This document shows positions 25,179-33,744 of a DNA stretch of 64,000 bases, piece by piece. How positions within the stretch are numbered: the stretch's first letter is position 1; the number at the start of each line of letters is the position of its first letter. A model generated the notes under the pieces. It ran no database searches, was not told the origin of the DNA, and saw only the letters and a program-made list of their open reading frames with translations. Source of the DNA: Geobacter sp. UBA698 (GTDB lineage Bacteria > Desulfobacterota > Desulfuromonadia > Geobacterales > Pseudopelobacteraceae); assembly GCA_002298925.1 (NCBI GenBank), contig DBMM01000106.1, forward strand, positions 14,852-78,851. Direction: 5' to 3'. A program made the position numbers and the translations under genes.

Positions 25179-26084
25179 TTATGAAATGTACGCTGCCAGG
25201 ACAATAGTCAGCAGCATGGTGTCAGCGGAATCGGTCCGGGACGTAATGATGACCGGAGCCTTCGCCCCCATCAATGCCGTGGCGATTCTTTGTTTGGTGT
25301 AATAGACGAGACACTTGCGCAACGGATTTGCCGCCAGCAGGTTCGGCATCATCAGGATATCGGCCTGCCCGGCCACACCACCCCCCACTTTTTTGTATTC
25401 CGCTGCCTCTGCCGAAATCGCATTGTCAAAGGCAAAGGGACCGTCCACCAGACAACCGGTGATCTGGCCACGATCGGCCATTTTGCTCAGAGCCGCCGCT
25501 TCGACAGTGTCCGGCATGGACGGGTTTACCACTTCCACGGCTGAGATTACCGCCACTTTCGGCATCGGATTGCCGAGCTTGTGCGCCAGACTGACCGCAT
25601 TTTCAATGATCTGCTTTTTCTCATCCAGGGTCGGCGCTACGTTGATAGCGCAATCGGTCAGGAACCGGAAACCACCTCCGGACGGATTAACGATCTTCTC
25701 GTAGAGAGTGATTTCACTGATTACCTTGTTGTCATTCAAGCCCTTCTGCTTGTCGAGCACCGCCCGCATGAAGGTTGCCGTCGGCAGATTGCCTTTCATG
25801 ATGGCGTGGGCACTTCCGGCGAGAACCAGCCGGACGGCTTCTTCCGCCGCCTCCTTTTGATCCGCTATATTGATGATAGTCACCAGATGCGAATCGAAAC
25901 CGGCTTCAGCGAACATGCTTTTGAGCTTTTCTTCGTCACCAACCAGGATGAAGTCGGCCAGACCTGCTTCAACCGCCTGTTTAACCAGCTTTATGACTGT
26001 TGATCCTTCTGGTGAAACAATCGCAATTTTTTTCTTCGGCTTTTGCTTTACCGCAGCAATCAGTTCATCAAAAGAGTTAATCAT
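25179..26084 (-). CDS. ptb: Phosphate butyryltransferase
   Basis: Phosphate acyltransferase of 301 residues that interconverts butyryl-CoA and butyryl phosphate. Signatures seen are IMKGNLPTATFMRAVLDK near residue 95, FLTDCAINVAPTLDEK near residue 140, DGPFAFDNAIS near residue 215, and the C-terminal TSRTDSADTMLLTIVLA. The LDGPxxxDNA block is typical of Ptb rather than acetate Pta. I start at the second ATG (26084), which has proper spacing from GGAGGA. The matching butyrate kinase gene is 34 kb away at 60086, so the usual ptb-buk operon is split here. Confidence 0.92.
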   Translation of the reverse strand: MINSFDELIAAVKQKPKKKIAIVSPEGSTVIKLVKQAVEAGLADFILVGDEEKLKSMFAEAGFDSHLVTIINIADQKEAAEEAVRLVLAGSAHAIMKGNLPTATFMRAVLDKQKGLNDNKVISEITLYEKIVNPSGGGFRFLTDCAINVAPTLDEKKQIIENAVSLAHKLGNPMPKVAVISAVEVVNPSMPDTVEAAALSKMADRGQITGCLVDGPFAFDNAISAEAAEYKKVGGGVAGQADILMMPNLLAANPLRKCLVYYTKQRIATALMGAKAPVIITSRTDSADTMLLTIVLAAYIS

Positions 26085-26126
26085 TTTCATTCCTCCTTCA
26101 CAGATTCTTTATGGTGTTTCATGGTT

Positions 26127-26939
26127 TCAATGTGACATCAGTACCGGTAATGTCATGTGATCAAAAAAAACGTTGGCTACCGGACCAAGATCGTATTTGC
26201 CGCGGGATTTTTTGGCGTAAACACCCATGACAATCAGGTCGCAGGCATGTTCCCATGCATAATCCATCAGCAAATTGGCAACAGGGATATTCCTCATCAC
26301 GATATGAGCCTCCTTGATCCTGATGGCATGCTGTTCCAGATTTGAACGGATAGCGCTGTCCGTTTCCTGCTCACCCCTTTGCTGCTCACCGGGATCCCTT
26401 ACGGAGAGCACGATCACCTCTTCGGCATTCAACAGGAACGGTAGCGCATCATTAACTGCCCGTGCCGAGGCACGTCCGGATTTCCATGCCACAATTGCGC
26501 GCTTGCCAACGGTGCTGAATCTGCCCGTATAAGGGACCACTAGTACCGGACGTCCCGCTCCCACGATGATCTGCTGAGGCAGATCGGTGGGGACATTTCC
26601 TGACTTCATGCTCGGATCTGTCTGCCCGACAATAATCAGATCCTTCGTATGTGCGTAAAAATTGAGGACCTCCACCATGCCTACACCTACGGTTGCCCAA
26701 TCAACCGGGAGCCATTCTGCTCTGATGTCCGCTGTGCCTGTTTTCAGCGCAAACATCGTTTCTGCCTGCGCTTCATCGCGTTTTTCACTTTCTCCCAGCG
26801 ACGCATACGGTGGATGGGTGACTACGTAAAGACCCGTTAATTTTGCCCCGTGCTCTTGTGCAAGTTTAATGGCAAGTTCAAGTCTGTTCGCGCATGGTTG
26901 TAAATTATCGATATGAACGAGGATATCTTTAAACTTCAT
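26127..26939 (-). CDS. Tandem universal stress protein (UspA family)
   Basis: Cytoplasmic protein of 270 residues with two Usp domains. The first (about 1-140) starts KFKDILVHIDNLQPCANRLE. The second (about 145-270) contains IVAWKSGRASARAVNDALPFL and ends with DLIVMGVYAKKSRGKYDLGP. The usual ATP loop GxxGxxxxxxxGS is degenerate in domain two, so nucleotide binding is uncertain. An AGGAG precedes the ATG at 26939. Role unknown; Usp proteins next to ptb or energy genes often respond to starvation. Confidence 0.86.
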   Translation of the reverse strand: MKFKDILVHIDNLQPCANRLELAIKLAQEHGAKLTGLYVVTHPPYASLGESEKRDEAQAETMFALKTGTADIRAEWLPVDWATVGVGMVEVLNFYAHTKDLIIVGQTDPSMKSGNVPTDLPQQIIVGAGRPVLVVPYTGRFSTVGKRAIVAWKSGRASARAVNDALPFLLNAEEVIVLSVRDPGEQQRGEQETDSAIRSNLEQHAIRIKEAHIVMRNIPVANLLMDYAWEHACDLIVMGVYAKKSRGKYDLGPVANVFFDHMTLPVLMSH

Positions 26940-27062
26940 GGGAGTCTCCTGCTTTCGGTAACAGTGGTATGGAGTTTATGAGATGCGAAATGACTTTGGA
27001 TTGTTGGCCATTAACCGCTGCTGCCAGCAAAAACGACGTGACAGCTTCCGGCAACCCGTACG

Positions 27063-27767
27063 CTACGGATGTGCAACGCGTACGCCGACCCATTTTTCCA
27101 GAACAGAGATGTTTGCAAGCAGATCAGAGCATTTGGCGTTATGTACAACACGGCCGCGTTCAAGGACTAAGGCGCGATGCGCCAGCCCCAAAGCCTGTTC
27201 AACGTGCTGTTCGACCAGAATCAGCGATTGCCCTTCATCGCGAATCATGCGTTCAATTGAAATGCAGAGTTCATCGACGATCACCGGAGCAAGTCCTTCC
27301 AATGGTTCGTCAAGCAATAAAAGTTTCGGGTTGAGCATCAAGGCCCGTCCGATCGCAAGCATCTGCTGCTCGCCGCCCGATAACTGATTGCCGAGATTTT
27401 TGCGTCGTTCCTGCAAGCGGGGGAACAGCGCATAGATCGACTTCAAATCCCATTTTCCCGGCAAAGCAGTTACCGCAAGGTTTTCCTCGACGGTCAGCGA
27501 CGGGAATATTTCACGTTCCTGCGGTACCCAGCCGAGACCTGCTCGTGCTCGAGCATGCGGCGGTACTTTCACCAGGTCCTGCCCACACCAGCGAATCGAG
27601 CCGCGATGCACCTTGGTATGCCCCATGATCGTCAACAACAGTGAACTCTTGCCGACGCCATTGCGCCCAAGCAGCGCAACGCTTTCGCCTTCTCCCATTG
27701 TCAGTGAACAGTCATCGATAACAATCGCCTCGCCATAGCCGGCAAATACATTCTCAAAGGTTAACAT
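27063..27767 (-). CDS. livF: Branched-chain-type ABC importer, ATPase LivF
   Basis: Second ATPase of a Liv-type (HAAT) ABC importer, 234 residues. Walker A is LLGRNGVGKSSLL, the Q-loop lies at WVPQEREIFPSLT, the signature is QLSGGEQQMLAIGRALM, Walker B is LLLLDEPLEGLAP and the switch His is in VEQHVEQALG. I start at the ATG at 27767, one base after the livG stop. In aromatic-degrading Geobacter such importers near CoA ligases are induced with the aromatic acid. Here the ligase gene at 31793 is upstream on the same strand, so benzoate or a hydroxybenzoate is a plausible cargo; an amino acid is the alternative. Confidence 0.93.
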   Translation of the reverse strand: MLTFENVFAGYGEAIVIDDCSLTMGEGESVALLGRNGVGKSSLLLTIMGHTKVHRGSIRWCGQDLVKVPPHARARAGLGWVPQEREIFPSLTVEENLAVTALPGKWDLKSIYALFPRLQERRKNLGNQLSGGEQQMLAIGRALMLNPKLLLLDEPLEGLAPVIVDELCISIERMIRDEGQSLILVEQHVEQALGLAHRALVLERGRVVHNAKCSDLLANISVLEKWVGVRVAHP

Positions 27768-27768
27768 C

Positions 27769-28527
27769 TCAGTGGCCCTTTCCCAGATACACTTCGCGTA
27801 CCCTCGGATCTTCGACAATTTCAGACGGCGTTCCCGTGACCAGTTCCTCGCCATTGACCAGTACTGTGATGCGATCGGCAAAATTGAACACAAGGTTCAT
27901 GTCATGCTCGATCAACAGGATGCTGATTTCCTTTGGCAGTGTATTCAGCACTTCGAATAATTCGTCGCTCTCACCCTCCGGCACGCCGGCGGCCGGCTCA
28001 TCCAGCAGGAGCACCTTCGGCTTGGTTGCCAGTGCCAGCGCCATTTCGAGCAGGCGTTGCTTTCCGTAGGCCAGTGTGTGCGTTTCGACCAGGCAATCCT
28101 GGGCAAGATTGAGTTGCTCAAGCAATGCATAGGCTTCGTCGATCACCGCGCTGCGTCGCGATACCCTGAAAAATCTCCGCTTCAGTATGTTCAGCCGGGT
28201 ACGCTCCCGGACGCAAATAGCATTTGTCACCGCCTCCAGCGGCGTCAGCTGCGGAAACAACGTATTGATCTGGAATGTGCGTGACAGGCCGCGACAGACC
28301 CGCTCATTTGCAGGGATCCGGGTGATCTCCTCGCCGTCAAGCCAGACCGAACCACTCGACGGACGCAGCACTCCGGTAAGCTGGTTGATCAGGGTGGTCT
28401 TGCCGGCACCGTTCGGGCCGATCAGTGCATGCCGTGCCCCGGGGGCAAGCGACAGGTTGACGTTCTTCGTAACGATGAGTCCGCCGAAGGCCTTCCAAAG
28501 GTCTCGAGTCTGAAGTATGGCGTTCAT
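27769..28527 (-). CDS. livG: Branched-chain-type ABC importer, ATPase LivG
   Basis: First ATPase of the importer, 252 residues. Walker A is IGPNGAGKTTLINQ, a long post-Walker segment RGLSRTFQINTLFPQLT is typical of LivG, and Walker B is VLLLDEPAAGVPEGE. The signature motif is weak: LAYGKQRLLEMALAL replaces LSGGQ, as in many LivG proteins. The start overlaps the livM stop by 4 bases (ATGA). Confidence 0.93.
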   Translation of the reverse strand: MNAILQTRDLWKAFGGLIVTKNVNLSLAPGARHALIGPNGAGKTTLINQLTGVLRPSSGSVWLDGEEITRIPANERVCRGLSRTFQINTLFPQLTPLEAVTNAICVRERTRLNILKRRFFRVSRRSAVIDEAYALLEQLNLAQDCLVETHTLAYGKQRLLEMALALATKPKVLLLDEPAAGVPEGESDELFEVLNTLPKEISILLIEHDMNLVFNFADRITVLVNGEELVTGTPSEIVEDPRVREVYLGKGH

Positions 28528-29534
28528 GAGTGCTCCTTATTGCGCCAATGTCTGAATAAATTCACCAGTCGGCTGAAGCCGCCCAGGATCCCGCCGCGCA
28601 GATAGAGAGTCATGACGATAAGGAGGATACCTAGAAAAAATTGCCAATACTGCGGATTGAGATTGGAAAGCCAGTTCTGTGCCAGCAGGAACACCACTGC
28701 GCCGACAAAGCCGCCGTACATCGTCGCCGTTCCGCCGATAATCAGTATTAACAACAGGTCTGCCGAACGCTGGAAGCTAAGCACATCGATGCCGACAAAC
28801 TGCGTCGTTTGCGTCAGCAACGCGCCGGCAATCCCGGCGATTACCGCTGCGATAGAGTAGATGTTGGTCAAGCACGCGCTGATTGGAATCCCGATGGCAA
28901 GGGCACGGGTCTGATTTTCACGGATGCTGCGCAGGGCAAGCCCATAGGGCGAATTCATCATGCTGCGCGTGAACACAAACAACAGAAAAGATATGATTAA
29001 CACATAGATATAGGCTGTTTTCCCGTAAAGATCGAAGCCAAAGACGCCGAACAGTTTGCCGATTTCCACACCCTGCAGTCCATCCACGCCGCCGGTGTAT
29101 TTAGTCGCGCTGTTCACTACCTCGTACAGCAGCAAGCCGATGCCCAGCGTAATCATCAGGCGGGTCAAGTCACCACCTTTACTCAAGAGGAAACTGCAGA
29201 GGTAGCCGGCAATGCCGGCGGTCACTCCGGCCACCAGCAGCCCCAAAAACGGATCGTGCCAGCCGTGCGCTGCCATCAGGCCTGCCGTATAGGCACCGAT
29301 GCCGAAGAACGCTGCGTGTCCGAGTGTGACGATTCCGGCATAACCAAGAATCATGTCAAGGGACAGTGCGAACAAACCGGTGATCAGAATCTGGGATGCA
29401 AATACCAGGCTGGATGGAAAGACAAAGTAGACGCCAACCAGGGTAAGCCAGAACGCAATCTCCGCGGATTTCCATCGTTCGCGCCCCCGCAAAAAGGAGA
29501 CGTGACGAGAAGCTTTGGCCAAATTATCACTCAT
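28524..29534 (-). CDS. livM: Branched-chain-type ABC importer, permease LivM
   Basis: Inner-membrane permease of 336 residues with about 9-10 hydrophobic helices. The family signature LGYAGIVTLGHAAFFGIGAYTAG lies near residue 62. The cytoplasmic coupling loop is in LALRSIRENQTRALAIGIP near residue 205, the EAA-like ATPase contact. A 4-base overlap with livH upstream and livG downstream gives a tightly coupled operon. Confidence 0.93.
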   Translation of the reverse strand: MSDNLAKASRHVSFLRGRERWKSAEIAFWLTLVGVYFVFPSSLVFASQILITGLFALSLDMILGYAGIVTLGHAAFFGIGAYTAGLMAAHGWHDPFLGLLVAGVTAGIAGYLCSFLLSKGGDLTRLMITLGIGLLLYEVVNSATKYTGGVDGLQGVEIGKLFGVFGFDLYGKTAYIYVLIISFLLFVFTRSMMNSPYGLALRSIRENQTRALAIGIPISACLTNIYSIAAVIAGIAGALLTQTTQFVGIDVLSFQRSADLLLILIIGGTATMYGGFVGAVVFLLAQNWLSNLNPQYWQFFLGILLIVMTLYLRGGILGGFSRLVNLFRHWRNKEHS

Positions 29535-30400
29535 CTCGACTTCCTCCGTCCCAAGAGCCCATGGGGGAACAATAACAACAGGATGATCATCGCCGCATAG
29601 ATAATGAATGCGCCAAGTTGCGGCACATAATATTTCCCCGCTATATCAGCGACACCAAGCAGCAATGCCGCCAGCAAGGTGCCGAACACCGATCCGGGGC
29701 CACCAACCACGACCACTAGCAAAAAATATACGAGGTACTTGATGGCGAAGTTCGGATCCAGACCGAGCACGTCCACGCCCAGCGCACCCCCCAATCCGGC
29801 AAGACCGCTGCCGAGCGCAAACGTCAACTGGAATACCCGATCGACCCGGATGCCCATTGACTCGGCTGTTCGCTGGTTGTCGACCGAGGCGCGAATCTTG
29901 GCCCCGAAACGGGTGCGTTCCAGGCCGAACACCAGGGCCAGGGTGATCGCGGCAACGATCACCATCAGGAACAGTCGATACCGCGACAGATCGAGTCCCA
30001 ATACTGCGTACTGACCGCTCAGCCATTCGGGAATAACGACCGGCTGCTGGCCCGGCCCCCACAGATAGTTCACTCCGGCGGTGGCTACGAAAATGATGCC
30101 GACCGACAACAGTACCTGATTGAGTGGCGTGCTCTTGTAAAGCGGCCGGTAGAGAGTCCGTTCGAGCACAAGGCTCCCCAACGCGACAACACAAAAAACG
30201 ATGGGCAGGGCCGGAAGAAAACCGATTCCGGCCTTCGATATCAAGGTTACCAGCAGATAGCCGCCGGCCATTGCAAACACACCGTGGGCAAGATTGTTGA
30301 ATCCCATCAGTCCGAGCGTAATTGACAGCCCGACGGAGATCACGAACAATAAGGCACCGTAGGCCAAGCCGTCGAAAAGGACTCCAAGAAAACTATGCAT
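29531..30400 (-). CDS. livH: Branched-chain-type ABC importer, permease LivH
   Basis: Inner-membrane permease of 289 residues. It shows the LivH pattern GLSITLGLMGFNNLAHGVFAMAGGYL near residue 24 and the coupling loop FGAKIRASVDNQRTAESMGI near residue 175. C-terminal helices end with FPHGLLGRRKSR. It follows the binding protein gene by 37 bases and overlaps livM. Confidence 0.93.
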   Translation of the reverse strand: MHSFLGVLFDGLAYGALLFVISVGLSITLGLMGFNNLAHGVFAMAGGYLLVTLISKAGIGFLPALPIVFCVVALGSLVLERTLYRPLYKSTPLNQVLLSVGIIFVATAGVNYLWGPGQQPVVIPEWLSGQYAVLGLDLSRYRLFLMVIVAAITLALVFGLERTRFGAKIRASVDNQRTAESMGIRVDRVFQLTFALGSGLAGLGGALGVDVLGLDPNFAIKYLVYFLLVVVVGGPGSVFGTLLAALLLGVADIAGKYYVPQLGAFIIYAAMIILLLLFPHGLLGRRKSR

Positions 30401-30437
30401 GGTTATTACCTTTGATCCACGTAAGAGGAGATGACTG

Positions 30438-31610
30438 TTATTTGCCCGGGTCCTTCACCGCTTTGAACGTCTCGAACTCGACGTTGTAATAGTGACTGCC
30501 GATCTTTTTGACTTCTCGAACATATATGTTCTCGATGGCGTCCCTGGTTGCGGGGTCTATCAGAACCGGACCACGTGGGCTGTTCAGTTTCATACCCTTG
30601 AATGCAGCCATCGCTTTGTCGCCGTCAATAACACCCTTAAGCTGTTTAATTACATTATAGATCGCAGCCATACCGTCATAGCCGCCAACCGCCATGTAGT
30701 TCGGACGCTGGGGTTCGATTTTGGCGAAGGCCGCGAGGAATGCCTTGTTTTCCGGCGATTTGTGATCAACGGAATAATGATGCGTCGATATGACACCCAG
30801 GGCATGATCTCCCAGTGCATCCTGCACATTGTCATTCATTACATCACCGGTTGTAAGCAGCTTGATGCCGGCCTTTGCCAGACCGCGCTCGTTATAGGAC
30901 TTCATGAAAGCAACCGGCATTTCACCGGCGGGGAGAAAAACAAAAACTGCCTGCGGCTTGCTGTCCTTGATGCGCTGTACGTAGGGTCCGAACTCGGGAT
31001 TCTTCAGCGGCACACGCGACTCACCCACGACCTGGCCGCCGAGCTTCGTGAACGCCTTTTTAAAGGCAGCTTCGGAATCATGCCCCGGACCGTAGTCGGC
31101 AACGAGTGTATATATCTTGCGATAGCCGTTCTTGTGCGCCCATTGCGCCATCGGCTCGGTGGTTTGCGGCAGCGTCATCGACACCCGGACGAAGTATGGG
31201 GATTTGGTTGTAATAATGGAAGTGGCCGCATTCATGATAACGGTCGGCATCTTCGCTTCGGTGATAATCGGTGCCACCGCAAGCGCATTGGGAGTGAAGC
31301 CGAATCCTGCAATGAAGTCGACCTTGTCCTTGACAATCAGCTCCTGGGCAAGACGCTTAGCGACTTCTGGCGATGGGCCGCCCACGTCCTTGACAATAAG
31401 TTCGATCTTCTTGCCGGCCACGGTATCGCCATGCTCCTTCATGTAAGCCTTGGCGCCGTTAACAATGTTAAATCCGAAATCGGAAAATGAGCCGGTCATC
31501 TCGGCAATCATACCGATTTTGATCGTGGACCCCGCGGCGCAAGCCTGATCGGCTGAAAGTGCAAGGATACCGCATAGAAGCATTACGAAAACAAAACCAA
31601 TCCTGAACAT
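30438..31610 (-). CDS. livK: Periplasmic substrate-binding protein of the Liv-type importer
   Basis: Secreted solute-binding protein of 390 residues. A signal peptide runs from MFRIGFVFVMLLCGIL to a cleavage site near ACA-AGS at about residue 26, followed by the Peripla_BP_6 start IKIGMIAEMTGSFSDFG. The hinge and ligand lobes contain ELIVKDKVDFIAGFG and ATSIITTKSPYFVRVSM. I start at the ATG at 31610, behind AAGGAG. It is the first gene of the importer operon and lies 182 bases downstream of the CoA ligase gene, a gap in which I find no promoter or gene. Confidence 0.92.
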   Translation of the reverse strand: MFRIGFVFVMLLCGILALSADQACAAGSTIKIGMIAEMTGSFSDFGFNIVNGAKAYMKEHGDTVAGKKIELIVKDVGGPSPEVAKRLAQELIVKDKVDFIAGFGFTPNALAVAPIITEAKMPTVIMNAATSIITTKSPYFVRVSMTLPQTTEPMAQWAHKNGYRKIYTLVADYGPGHDSEAAFKKAFTKLGGQVVGESRVPLKNPEFGPYVQRIKDSKPQAVFVFLPAGEMPVAFMKSYNERGLAKAGIKLLTTGDVMNDNVQDALGDHALGVISTHHYSVDHKSPENKAFLAAFAKIEPQRPNYMAVGGYDGMAAIYNVIKQLKGVIDGDKAMAAFKGMKLNSPRGPVLIDPATRDAIENIYVREVKKIGSHYYNVEFETFKAVKDPGK

Positions 31611-31792
31611 AGTGAGTCTCCTTTTGGAATGCATTAATAAACAAGGTGGCCTTCTGAGTGACTTCCGGGGCTTTACAGACATTTCAATGTTCAACATGCA
31701 GTCATTCCGGTGTTGCCCAACCTCCTTCCTGTTTGAATAACAGCTTCGCTACCCTGTCCTTATTCCTCATGCAATGTGGTTGCTAATCATAT

Positions 31793-33352
31793 TTACACCT
31801 CATGATGCTGCACCAGATTGCGCAATTCAAAACGCTTGATCTTGCCGGTGGCGGTTTTGGGCAGTTCATCCAGAAAGCGGATCCAGCGCGGGTATTTGTA
31901 GAGTGCCAGCTTTGACTTCACAAAAGCCTTCAGTTCATTTTCCATGTCGAGCGAGGCTTGCCGGGATTTGGCAAGTACAACGAACGCCATCGGTTTTATC
32001 AGTTGGTCTTCGTCGGCTGCTCCGATGACGGCACACTCCAGGACATCCGGGTGTTCAATCAAACACGCTTCGACTTCATTGGGAGAGACCCAGATGCCCC
32101 CCACCTTGAGCATGTCGTCGGAGCGTCCGGCGCAGTAGTAATAACCCTCTTCATCGCAAAAATACTTGTCCCCGGTGTTGATCCAGTATCCCATGATGGT
32201 CTGCCGGGTTTTTTCATGCTTGTTCCAGTAGCAGGCGGCCGCGCTGTCGCCTTTAACCAGCAGGGTGCCCACTTCGCCCACCGGCAGATCCTGCATGTTT
32301 TCGTCGACAATACGTGCTTCGTAGCCGGGGACGATCTTTCCGGAGCTGCCGGAGTGGATATCGCCCGGCACGTTGGAGATGAAGATGTGAGCCATTTCCG
32401 TCGAGCCGATGCCGTCGATGATGTCAAGGTTGAAGCGGGATTTCCAGCGTTGCACGTAGGCTGCCGGCAGGGCTTCGCCAGCAGAAACGCACAGACGTAC
32501 CCCGGACATGTCGCCTTCCTCTTCCAGCATCTGACCGTAGAGGGTCGGCACGCCGAAATAGAGGGTCGGCCTGTGCCGCCGGATGGTCTCATAGACATGC
32601 TCGGGGGTCGGGCGGGTCGGCAGGTAGACCGTTGTAGCCCCCACTCCGAATGGAAAGTAGAGGCCGTTGCCGAGGCCATAGGCAAAAAACAGCTTGGCTG
32701 CCGAGAAGCAGACGTCCTTTTCCTGGATTCCCAGTATCTTTTTGCCGTAGGTCTCGGTTGCGTAGACCATGTCGTGTTGGAGATGGACGGTTCCTTTCGG
32801 GGATCCGGTCGAGCCTGAGCTGTACAGCCAGAAGCAGGAATCATCGCGGCAGGTCGGAGCGCAGTCGAGAGTAGATGATTGTGAAGATGTCATCTCACTG
32901 AGGCTCAGATCACCGGCAGGTGCCGGTCCGTTAGCCACAATGACATGTTTCAAGAAGCGAAGATTAGCGCGGATCGGCTCAATCTGGTCGAGCAGAAGGG
33001 CATCGACGACCAAAACCCGCGCGCGGCTGTCGTTCAGGTAGAATTCAAAGTCTTTTGAACGGTTGAGGGTGTTCAGGCAAATCGGGACGGCCCCGATTTT
33101 GATCGCCCCGAAGAAGGCCTGCGGATAGATTTCCGTATCCAGAAGCAGCAGGGCGACCCGTTCTTCCATTCTGGTGTCGATTGATTTCAGCGCATTTCCA
33201 AAGCGGTTGACCTTTTCCTGGATTTGGCCATATGTATAGGAGCGATCTTCGCAGATGACGGCTGTTTTGTCGCCACGCCCTTCGCGGACGTTGCGGTCCA
33301 CAAAATAGTCGGCAGCGTTGAACTCTTCAGGTAGATTGAGATTGTAGGGCAT
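31793..33352 (-). CDS. bamY: Benzoate-CoA ligase family (BamY/BadA/HbaA-like)
   Basis: AMP-forming acyl-CoA ligase of 519 residues, activating benzoate or a hydroxybenzoate to the CoA thioester with ATP. It opens with PEEFNAADYFVDRNVREG, typical of benzoate-CoA ligases. The adenylation motifs are YSSGSTGSPKGTVHLQHDM near residue 172, DGIGSTEMAHIFISN near residue 315, INTGDKY near residue 395 and the catalytic Lys in KTATGKIKRFELR near residue 505. The start is set by GGAGACC. A strong -24/-12 promoter precedes it, and an aromatic importer operon follows. Benzoate is preferred by resemblance; 4-hydroxybenzoate cannot be excluded. Confidence 0.9.
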   Translation of the reverse strand: MPYNLNLPEEFNAADYFVDRNVREGRGDKTAVICEDRSYTYGQIQEKVNRFGNALKSIDTRMEERVALLLLDTEIYPQAFFGAIKIGAVPICLNTLNRSKDFEFYLNDSRARVLVVDALLLDQIEPIRANLRFLKHVIVANGPAPAGDLSLSEMTSSQSSTLDCAPTCRDDSCFWLYSSGSTGSPKGTVHLQHDMVYATETYGKKILGIQEKDVCFSAAKLFFAYGLGNGLYFPFGVGATTVYLPTRPTPEHVYETIRRHRPTLYFGVPTLYGQMLEEEGDMSGVRLCVSAGEALPAAYVQRWKSRFNLDIIDGIGSTEMAHIFISNVPGDIHSGSSGKIVPGYEARIVDENMQDLPVGEVGTLLVKGDSAAACYWNKHEKTRQTIMGYWINTGDKYFCDEEGYYYCAGRSDDMLKVGGIWVSPNEVEACLIEHPDVLECAVIGAADEDQLIKPMAFVVLAKSRQASLDMENELKAFVKSKLALYKYPRWIRFLDELPKTATGKIKRFELRNLVQHHEV

Positions 33353-33426
33353 GGTTGGTCTCCTATGGTCTTAATGTTGTGAATCTCAGGCGAGGGTGCT
33401 CGACTGTTTATTTCAAAATACTGTTT

Positions 33427-33443
33427 TGCATTATGGGTGCCAA
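33427..33443 (-). promoter_or_regulatory. Sigma-54 (-24/-12) promoter of the CoA ligase gene
   Basis: On the minus strand the sequence reads TTGGCACCCATAATGCA: TGGCAC, then TGC with GG-N10-GC spacing. It is the best RpoN match in the window. Transcription would start near 33416, 64 bases before the ligase ATG. An imperfect palindrome at 33637-33658, about 230 bases upstream, could be the enhancer site. A XylR/DmpR-type activator gene is 2.3 kb away. The rest of 33353-33744 is AT-rich without a gene. Confidence 0.78.
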
Positions 33444-33636
33444 AACTATAATGTTAAACTTAATAATGGTGTTTGTGTTTAACTTGTTTAAAAATAAGGA
33501 TAAATTATTTTTGTTGCTAAAAACGAAGTTTGTATTTTATGTGTAGTTGCCTGCAGGACTGTAACGTTTTGAGTTGTGATGTAAAATTATGAGGACGTGT
33601 CTTGAGTAAGGGGAGGGGACAACCGTTGTTGTTTCA

Positions 33637-33658
33637 TCTGTTGAGTTAACCCGACAGA
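33637..33658. promoter_or_regulatory. 22-bp imperfect palindrome, candidate enhancer site
   Basis: The arms are TCTGTTGAGTT and AACCCGACAGA, 9 of 11 positions complementary, centred on GTTAAC. It sits between the divergent ligase and CoA-transferase/GNAT genes, at a distance from the -24/-12 promoter normal for an upstream activator site. No protein has been shown to bind; the local XylR-type regulator is the candidate. Confidence 0.45.
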
Positions 33659-33744
33659 TCCTCTAAAATACGTATAGATATTTAATGAATACGAGGCTGT
33701 GGTGAATGCAGTCTAACGAATTGATGTGTCAGGTGAGGAACACT

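Noticed and set aside
33355..33546. Possible 63-residue protein between the CoA ligase and CoA-transferase genes
   Set aside because: AT-rich low-complexity reading with no ribosome site, lying over the ligase promoter.
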